A DNA stretch of 18,702 nt from Planctomycetaceae bacterium (GTDB lineage Bacteria > Planctomycetota > Planctomycetia > Pirellulales > PALSA-1355): contig SXHT01000253.1 in NCBI GenBank assembly GCA_005773095.1, positions 1 to 18,702 on the forward strand. Direction: 5' to 3'. The translations under genes were made by a program, and so were the position numbers. Position 1 is the first letter of the stretch; each line of letters begins with the position of its first letter. Shown here one piece after another: positions 13,331 to 18,702 of the stretch. The notes beneath the pieces were generated by a model, which saw only the letters and a program-made list of their open reading frames with translations, was not told where the DNA came from and did no database searches.

Positions 13331-13636
13331 TTAGTTCTTACTGAACTCCACCAGGTCCGACAATCCACGACCCAGCGGATGCTTGACAAAATTCTTGCGA
13401 CAATCCGAGCATAGATCAAACCGCATCTGCTCGTACACCTCGGGGGCGACCGCTTCGTCATCCTCGTCTTCGGCACACTGCAGTATGTCCTGCATCTCTT
13501 GAAGGTGATCCCGGTCCTCGTCAAGTTCGACAAGCGGGTTTTGATCGAAGGCGGCGTAGACTTCCATACGGACCACATAGCGCACATCATCGTTGGGGAT
13601 CGGCCGTTTGCAGCAGTCGCACGAGTAATGCATCAT
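13331..13636 (-). CDS. Small protein with two CxxC pairs, probable zinc ribbon
   Basis: A 101-residue protein that I do not recognise by family. Near the N-terminus it has CDCCKRPIPNDD and near the C-terminus CSDCRKNF, so two pairs of cysteines are placed as in a zinc ribbon. The middle (residues about 30-70) is very acidic (LDEDRDH, CAEDEDDEA). It has no signal peptide or membrane segment. The first of two adjacent ATG codons (13636) is preferred because AAGGA stands nine bases upstream of it on the minus strand. It precedes the SNase-like gene on the same strand, but the palindrome between them makes a shared translation signal unlikely. Confidence 0.72.
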   Translation of the reverse strand: MMHYSCDCCKRPIPNDDVRYVVRMEVYAAFDQNPLVELDEDRDHLQEMQDILQCAEDEDDEAVAPEVYEQMRFDLCSDCRKNFVKHPLGRGLSDLVEFSKN

Positions 13637-14134
13637 GGCGTCGTTTCCTTGCCGGCTGGGTACTAAGTCAGGCTTTCGAGCCTGACGAATTGTTTTGGCA
13701 GGCTGTACAGCCTGACTGGTTAACCCCATCCTAGTGTGCCGCAATTGACCGACGCAAGACGGGACGGGAAACGTCCGATGGCACATTCCGTGCCGTCAGG
13801 AACAAGTCCTGGCGTGCAGGAAATATTTGACGCCGCGAAGGCCAATGCAACCCCCTGCGATCGTGATTTTCGTTTGCTCGGCACTCTCATCTGGCACACC
13901 ACGCAGCCAGCGATTAAAATGATTAGGCGGTTGACGAGGCTTGCGGCAGATACGACGCACGATTGGGAGTTGGCGTTGCAACTTTCAGGTGTGCCGCCGA
14001 TAGGTGCTCTCCGTCGATCGAGGCGATTCATGGCAAATGAATTCGCCGGAATTCGGTCCGTCCGATCGCAACCTGCTCGCCGCGGCAGGGCGAGTTCGGA
14101 TCAATCCGGCTTCTTATCGGGGGGAGAAGGTTAC
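13637..14134. other. 498-base divergent spacer without a recognisable gene
   Basis: This lies between the small CxxC protein and the HNH gene, which point away from each other. A plus-strand frame runs through it into the HNH gene from 13736, but the added 133 residues resemble no protein. The supported content is two small palindromes at 13667-13714. A TAAAAT at 13915-13920 could be a -10 element but has no good partner. Confidence 0.65.
13667..13714. repeat. Two related small palindromes
   Basis: GTCAGGCT-TTCG-AGCCTGAC (13667-13686) is a perfect eight-pair stem with a four-base loop. CAGGCTGTACAGCCTG (13699-13714) is a perfect 16-base palindrome sharing the CAGGCT/AGCCTG arms. They are 12 bases apart and look like copies of one dispersed element. 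Confidence 0.75.
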
Positions 14135-14815
14135 ATGAGTTTTAGGGCCTCCACGGGCGTGCTCGGCGGCGGTGCGTCAGGCAGCAGTGTCTTAGGCAGC
14201 AGTGTCTTAGGGAGCAGTGTGCTGGTGCTGAACCGCTTTTACATGGCCATCCACGTGATCAACGTGCGCCGGGCCTTCAGCTTGCTATGCCGAGAGCTGG
14301 CGGAAGTTATTCACATTGTGGATGGTCAGTATGCCAATTACAGTTTTGACTCCTGGCGTGAAATCAGCGAGCTCAAGGCCGAGTTCAAAGAGCCGCACGA
14401 AGATTGGATCCGTTCGGTTCATTTTGAAATCCAGGTACCGCGCGTGATTCGATTGTTCTCCTTTGATCGCGTGCCCAAGCAAACGGTCCGCTTCAATCGC
14501 CGCAACATCTTTGCCCGAGATAGCAACAAGTGCCAATATTGCGGCAAGCATTTTCCGACCAGTGAGCTGAGCCTCGACCACGTCGTCCCGCGCAGTCGCA
14601 ATGGGCAGACGTGCTGGGAAAACATTGTCTGCGCATGCGTCTTGTGCAACGTGCGCAAGGGGGGTCGCACGCCGCAAGAAGCGCACATGAAACTGGTCAA
14701 GCCGCCCGCGAAACCCAAGCGCAGTCCGCTCTTGGCCATCAAACTTGGCAACCCCAAGTACGAAAGCTGGAAGACGTTTCTGGACAACGCTTACTGGACG
14801 GTGGATTTGAAGTAG
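14135..14815 (+). CDS. HNH endonuclease-like protein
   Basis: A 226-residue protein. The C-terminal half is an HNH zinc-finger nuclease fold: the first zinc pair is Cys133 and Cys136 (CQYCGKHF), the catalytic DH is Asp148-His149 in LDHVVPRSRNG, Asn163 follows in WEN, and the second zinc pair is Cys168 and Cys171 (CVLCN). The N-terminal half (VLNRFYMAIHVINVRRAFS) is a conserved-looking domain of unknown role. No methylase or other nuclease partner is adjacent, so a restriction role is not supported. The start at 14135 is chosen because GGAGAAGG stands about five bases before it, a strong site. The frame is open 133 residues further upstream without similarity. Residues 16-30 contain three GSSVL repeats coded by 15-base direct repeats. 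Confidence 0.82.
   Translation: MSFRASTGVLGGGASGSSVLGSSVLGSSVLVLNRFYMAIHVINVRRAFSLLCRELAEVIHIVDGQYANYSFDSWREISELKAEFKEPHEDWIRSVHFEIQVPRVIRLFSFDRVPKQTVRFNRRNIFARDSNKCQYCGKHFPTSELSLDHVVPRSRNGQTCWENIVCACVLCNVRKGGRTPQEAHMKLVKPPAKPKRSPLLAIKLGNPKYESWKTFLDNAYWTVDLK
14180..14224 (+). repeat. 15-base tandem repeat coding GSSVL three times
   Basis: GGCAGCAGTGTCTTA occurs exactly at 14180-14194 and 14195-14209 and with three changes at 14210-14224 (GGGAGCAGTGTGCTG). Each unit codes Gly-Ser-Ser-Val-Leu. TTA codons are rare in this high-GC sequence. It looks like a recent duplication by slippage. Confidence 0.88.
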
Positions 14816-15139
14816 GGAGAAATGGCTAATACCTGGAATTCAGCAGATACATTCATCTAAATCCCGTGCGGGTGCCTCTCCTGGCTCGACCGGAAGAAAA
14901 CCGGTGAAGCAGCTATCCTGGTTACCACGGGTCTGGCACGACACTTCTCCTTGGGTGTGGTTTCGAAGGTTTGACGTCACGTCGAAAAAGGCGCAAACCG
15001 GTCTAGATCCTGGTCTACCTGGGAGCTTGGAACATGACCCTGCAACGCGCGCACAGCGTCGGTGCCTGCGACGCCAAAACACTGAATGTCAAATTGCCCG
15101 GCAAGTAACCTTGCTCGTTACCGCCGTTGGAATTGCCAA
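14816..15139. other. 324-base convergent spacer without a recognisable gene
   Basis: The HNH gene and the kinase-tubulin gene end toward each other here. No gene, strong palindrome or T-rich terminator is seen. The only small structures are ACCGG-AAGAAAA-CCGGT (14889-14905) and a five-pair GTAAC/GTTAC stem just below the kinase stop. Confidence 0.6.
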
Positions 15140-18100
15140 TCACCGCCCCACTCCCTGGACCAGTGACAGCCAGTCGACATCCACGCGCGTATGCAGGCGC
15201 GACGCGATCTCCAGCAGGTCGGGCCGGTCGCCGATCAGCGACCAGGCCAGGTCAACGATCTCCAGCCCTTCCGCTTCGAAACAGAACACAAGATCGCCGT
15301 CCGCGTCGAGGACGAGGTTCGGTTTCTGTTCCAGATAATGTTCCAAACAGGCAGTCATCGGCTTCCGTTCGCTGCTTTGCGGAACGACGCATAACAGTCG
15401 TTGTGCGCCGCCACACCTGGTCCAGAATGGCATCGCAATTTCGGCACATTGCGACAGGGGGTTGCTCGACTTGCCGGGCAGGATCGAGGCGGCCGCCAAC
15501 GCGAAGTCGGCCACGTTCACTTTCCGAACCGCCTGGCTTAAAACCAGACGAGCGGTCGTACGCAGGGTCTCCGCCAGATCGGTTTGCACCGCGGCATTCG
15601 AGGCTAGCAACACCCGCAGGCCGCCATCGCGACCGAACAACGAGGTTTCCACCTCGGCCACGAATTGGGTGACTTGCTGCGATAAGGCCTTTTGCGAGGA
15701 CGAACGAAGATATTGATGGAAGTTCATCCCGCCATCGCCCTGGGGTGGCGGTAAGTCCACCTGGGAAAGGGGTGTGAATTGGCCGGACAGCGCATTCAAT
15801 TCACGCAACAGATCCATGACCTGATTCGAGGCGGAAGCGAGATGAATTTCATCTATGCGCCGCAAGGCCTTGGCCACGCCGCGCATCAACGTCTGGTGTA
15901 ACCTCAAGCTGAAGTACTGCGACAGCAGCGGACTCGACTCCACATCCTGCTCGATATCTTTGCTTTTCTGGGCGGGATTCAGCAGTTGTCCTTGGACAGA
16001 TATCGCCTCGACGTCGTACAATTTGGCCTGATCGCTGGCCTGGCGAGCCAGCCTCTGGAGGTGCTGGGCCAGCCACCTGGTGGCGCGGTGAGCGCCGCGA
16101 ATGCGGCCACGTGAATCGTCCACCAATTCCCAGACCCATTCGCGCAGCACGGACGCACGTTCATCGGCCATCAGCTTCAAGCGTTCGTTAATCACTGCCT
16201 GGAGGGGAAGGAATTCTGCTTCCTGACGACCCTCGGCCGTGTCCGTCCCCAACATACGATCGGCCAGGTCCATGATTCCCCTTCTGGTGGCCAGGCCCTG
16301 GGCTGCCTGTTCCCGGCCTTTAAACCTCTTGAGCAATTCGGCGAAATACGTTCCCGGATCACAACCCATTTCATCCGTTGCAAAATGTAGGGCCTTCCTG
16401 GCCAGACGATCGAGATCCAGCCCCAGCGATGCGGCGCGCTCTTCCGCCAGACGATCCATGGAACTGTGGAATGCGGACACCTTATCGGCTCCGGTTTCAC
16501 TTTCCGTGGTCAGGTCGGAGAACTTGACCGGCTTGGCCTCCGTCACCATTTGGGGGCCACCTCGCCAGTCGTCCAAGAGCCGGCTACAGATCGTGTCCGC
16601 CATGGCCGAGGGCAAGTCACTGTTGGACAAACCCAGTTGGCACAGTCCGAAAGACCTCAAGCTCGTTTCGGGAGTAAGGACGGGGTGCTCCTGGTGTTCC
16701 TGCGCGCGGCATTGATCGAAAAACTCGCCAGCCGGTGTCACGCTGTTGCAAAACAAGTACATAGCCACGCGATCCAATCGCTCGCTCAATTCTTCTCGTC
16801 CGAGGTCGTCGCCGAGGTGCACGAGGTATCCGTGATGAAATGTTCTGCCGCAGAACGTTGCCAGACCCAGAGTTGTGTCACCGGGATAATGCCCTGCCGG
16901 TTCGCTGAAATGTTTTAGTTCTGCCAGACAAGCCAGTGTATTGGCGATGGACAAGTCATGGGCCGATGCGCGACGATCTGTGTGGTGCGTCAGGATACCG
17001 CAGACGCCGTCGTCGGGATGGCCGTGCTCCGACAGAATCTGCCGTACGGCGTAGGCCACATCCAGCACCATACCGCTGCCCGTCCCGCCGGCAATCGACG
17101 CCACGATGAAGACACGTGGCGAAGCAACTTCGAATTCCAACTTGCTCGACTTCGTCGACTCTCTAATCGCAGCTTCGTCGGAAAGTACACCGATTGCATC
17201 GCGGAGGCGTTGCATCAACTTTTCGGCATGATCGACCATCGCTAACCGGCCTAGTGGCCTGAGGCCTTCGGTCTGTAGCGAACGGGGAATGTTGTAAATC
17301 CACCGGCGGCTCATCCAGGACAGGAATTTGTTCGATTCGGCCCGATAGTCCTGGGCGCGACGGAGCGGCAGTGTCAAGGTCTCGCTGGCATTCAAGGCCG
17401 AAGCGTCGGTTGCGCTACAAGCCTGGGCCAGTGCGGATCGATCCGAATCGATCGCCAGTATCTGGACTGCCGGCACTGCCTGCAGGTCCCCCAGGCGGTC
17501 GTGCAATCGACGGCGAAGGTACTGCATGGTCTCCGTCCCCGCGCCCCCGATCGCCAGGAACAGGGTCGGACGGCAGCGGTGCTGGCCGGTCAGTTTCACC
17601 GGATTCAGGACCGCCACTTCCGCGCCTTCACCGCAGCGCGGAGTATGCACCGTGGTTTGGTCGCCAACCTGGCCGGCATCATCCAAAGAGATGGTCTTAA
17701 GCGGTCCATGCGAACCAGGACGCACGGCGCTTCGCTGAACGACCGCAGCGGCGGCGGCCATTTCCGGTTTTCTCAGGTTGCCAATAAAGGCCAGGCAACT
17801 GGGAAACCGTTTTCCCGGGTCTTTGGAAAGTGCGCGCGACACGACCACGCGATCGGATGCGGCGAGCGATTCCAGCCGGGGTTGGCTGTGCATGTGTTGA
17901 GCGGCCAGTTGCGCAGCGGTGCGGCCGGAGAAGGGCAGGACGCCAGTCAACATTTCCTGGTAAACAATTGCCAGGCTGTATTGGTCGCTATGGCGGTCAG
18001 GACGGCCGTCAAATACTTCGGGCGGTGCATAGCTTGGCGTCAGACCACCCATCAGCGACTGGCCAGAATTCGACAGTTCGCGGACCAGGCCAAAGTCGGC

Positions 18101-18562
18101 GACTTTCACGCGGTCCCCCACCAACAGCAGGTTTTCGGGTTTGACATCCAGGTGCTGCAAGTTGTGTTCGTCACGAAGGTAGTCCAGAGCATCCGCCGCG
18201 TCCCTGAGATATGCCAACAGCCGCTCGCGTGGCACGCCAACCATGCCGGCTCGTTGACATTCCGTGAAAATCTCCTTGAGGTTGGTGTTCGCCAGCTCGG
18301 TGACGACGATCAACTGGCCATCGACAACTTCGATACGCTCCAGTGACAGTAGAAACGGATAGCGAACTTCCTTGATGCGGTTCAGGGCCTTGAGTTCGCG
18401 GGTGGCCCGTGCATCGTCCATGTGCCCGTAGACCAGCTTGACAGCTTTGGTAAGACCGCCAGGCGCTTCCGATTTCCAGACTTCACCATAGCCGCCGACA
18501 CCGATACGTTCGATCAGCCGGTAACCGGGAATCGGCTCCTGGCGACGCACTGCGAGCGGCAT
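15140..18562 (-). CDS. Ser/Thr protein kinase fused to a tubulin/FtsZ-like domain
   Basis: A 1140-residue protein. The kinase domain (about 14-265) has the glycine loop GVGGYGEV (21-28), Lys42, Glu56, the catalytic HLDVKPEN with Asp139, Lys141 and Asn144, DFG at 156-158 and an APE-type motif (YAPPE, 178-182). A low-complexity linker follows (about 268-330). From about 333 begins a tubulin-like region of the Pfam Tubulin_2 type: GGAG at 339-342, then the signature AGGTGSG at 491-497, the G-box that binds GTP in tubulin and FtsZ. The remaining 640 residues are largely helical. Kinase-tubulin fusions are known from planctomycetes, which lack FtsZ in many lineages. The role is unknown; a phosphorylation-controlled polymer is inference. 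No signal peptide or membrane segment is seen. The ATG at 18562 starts the kinase at the expected distance. HLD replaces the usual HRD, so it is a non-RD kinase. Confidence 0.93.
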   Translation of the reverse strand: MPLAVRRQEPIPGYRLIERIGVGGYGEVWKSEAPGGLTKAVKLVYGHMDDARATRELKALNRIKEVRYPFLLSLERIEVVDGQLIVVTELANTNLKEIFTECQRAGMVGVPRERLLAYLRDAADALDYLRDEHNLQHLDVKPENLLLVGDRVKVADFGLVRELSNSGQSLMGGLTPSYAPPEVFDGRPDRHSDQYSLAIVYQEMLTGVLPFSGRTAAQLAAQHMHSQPRLESLAASDRVVVSRALSKDPGKRFPSCLAFIGNLRKPEMAAAAAVVQRSAVRPGSHGPLKTISLDDAGQVGDQTTVHTPRCGEGAEVAVLNPVKLTGQHRCRPTLFLAIGGAGTETMQYLRRRLHDRLGDLQAVPAVQILAIDSDRSALAQACSATDASALNASETLTLPLRRAQDYRAESNKFLSWMSRRWIYNIPRSLQTEGLRPLGRLAMVDHAEKLMQRLRDAIGVLSDEAAIRESTKSSKLEFEVASPRVFIVASIAGGTGSGMVLDVAYAVRQILSEHGHPDDGVCGILTHHTDRRASAHDLSIANTLACLAELKHFSEPAGHYPGDTTLGLATFCGRTFHHGYLVHLGDDLGREELSERLDRVAMYLFCNSVTPAGEFFDQCRAQEHQEHPVLTPETSLRSFGLCQLGLSNSDLPSAMADTICSRLLDDWRGGPQMVTEAKPVKFSDLTTESETGADKVSAFHSSMDRLAEERAASLGLDLDRLARKALHFATDEMGCDPGTYFAELLKRFKGREQAAQGLATRRGIMDLADRMLGTDTAEGRQEAEFLPLQAVINERLKLMADERASVLREWVWELVDDSRGRIRGAHRATRWLAQHLQRLARQASDQAKLYDVEAISVQGQLLNPAQKSKDIEQDVESSPLLSQYFSLRLHQTLMRGVAKALRRIDEIHLASASNQVMDLLRELNALSGQFTPLSQVDLPPPQGDGGMNFHQYLRSSSQKALSQQVTQFVAEVETSLFGRDGGLRVLLASNAAVQTDLAETLRTTARLVLSQAVRKVNVADFALAAASILPGKSSNPLSQCAEIAMPFWTRCGGAQRLLCVVPQSSERKPMTACLEHYLEQKPNLVLDADGDLVFCFEAEGLEIVDLAWSLIGDRPDLLEIASRLHTRVDVDWLSLVQGVGR

Positions 18563-18600
18563 TAACCCAAGTTAAAGAGTTTGGACGTTCGGCAAAGGAC

Positions 18601-18702
18601 TTAGGTGCGATTTGCGGATGTTTGTTTCACTACATTTGAATCAGCTTGTCGAGTCGCCGGAGGCGACGGGGTGGGGTCAGGCCGAGACGGTGCAGGAGGA
18701 TC
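18601..18702 (-). other. Possible 3-prime end of an upstream minus-strand gene
   Basis: Two minus-strand frames are open from the right edge. One stops at 18630 after LHRLGLTPPRRLRRLDKL and looks like a basic C-terminus. The other stops at 18601 with a Pro-rich tail. Either could be the end of a gene preceding the kinase. The stretch is too short to decide. Confidence 0.25.

Noticed and set aside
13258..13590. Upstream extension of the SNase-like protein
   Set aside because: It runs through the palindrome and the CxxC protein gene in a different frame and lacks similarity to nucleases.
13736..14134. N-terminal extension of the HNH protein by 133 residues
   Set aside because: The added sequence resembles no domain, while a strong Shine-Dalgarno site precedes the ATG at 14135.
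17501..18346. Plus-strand open frame of 281 codons inside the kinase gene
   Set aside because: It is antisense to kinase motifs that are intact, and its translation matches no family.
1..18702. tRNA or rRNA genes
   Set aside because: No T-loop GTTCGAATC-type sequence with a matching acceptor stem was found outside genes, and no rRNA-like conserved stretch was recognised. A covariance-model scan would settle this.

Overview
The window reads as a chromosomal segment of a planctomycete, most likely of the Pirellulales type. The basis is indirect. It has high-GC coding sequence, many dispersed short palindromes, and a Ser/Thr kinase fused to a tubulin-like GTPase domain. It also has a DUF2617-like protein, a beta-propeller protein of the PQQ-repeat type, and an HNH protein of a type I associate with this phylum. 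No rRNA, tRNA, CRISPR array, phage or plasmid gene, or intact transposase was seen.

Layout. 1-235 is the tail of a CPBP intramembrane protease, closed by a clear intrinsic terminator. 442-1065 is a DUF2617-like gene with a good promoter. It converges with a two-gene minus-strand unit (3632 to 1239): an unrecognised 185-aa protein and a SNF2-type helicase. 3633-4233 is a 600-base spacer with two large inverted repeats, followed by a small helical protein (4234-4701) whose stop codon lies in a 20-base tandem repeat.

The most interesting part is the five-gene plus-strand unit 4932-11283. It encodes a LuxE-like adenylating enzyme without the usual C-terminal domain, a LuxC-like or CoA-acylating aldehyde dehydrogenase-fold reductase, and an iron-dependent alcohol dehydrogenase with all metal ligands. 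These are followed by an exported beta-propeller protein and a HemN-like radical SAM enzyme. Read together, the first three could activate a carboxylic acid, reduce it to the aldehyde and then to the alcohol. The radical SAM enzyme could modify the same molecule or its product. The substrate is not visible from sequence.

Downstream on the minus strand lie a LeuB-like dehydrogenase, a membrane-anchored thermonuclease-like protein, and a small protein with two CxxC pairs. On the plus strand is an HNH endonuclease-like protein. The window ends with a 1140-residue minus-strand protein joining a Ser/Thr kinase to a tubulin/FtsZ-like domain. Spacers hold many palindromes, including a tandem 45-base repeat beginning at the stop codon of the radical SAM gene.
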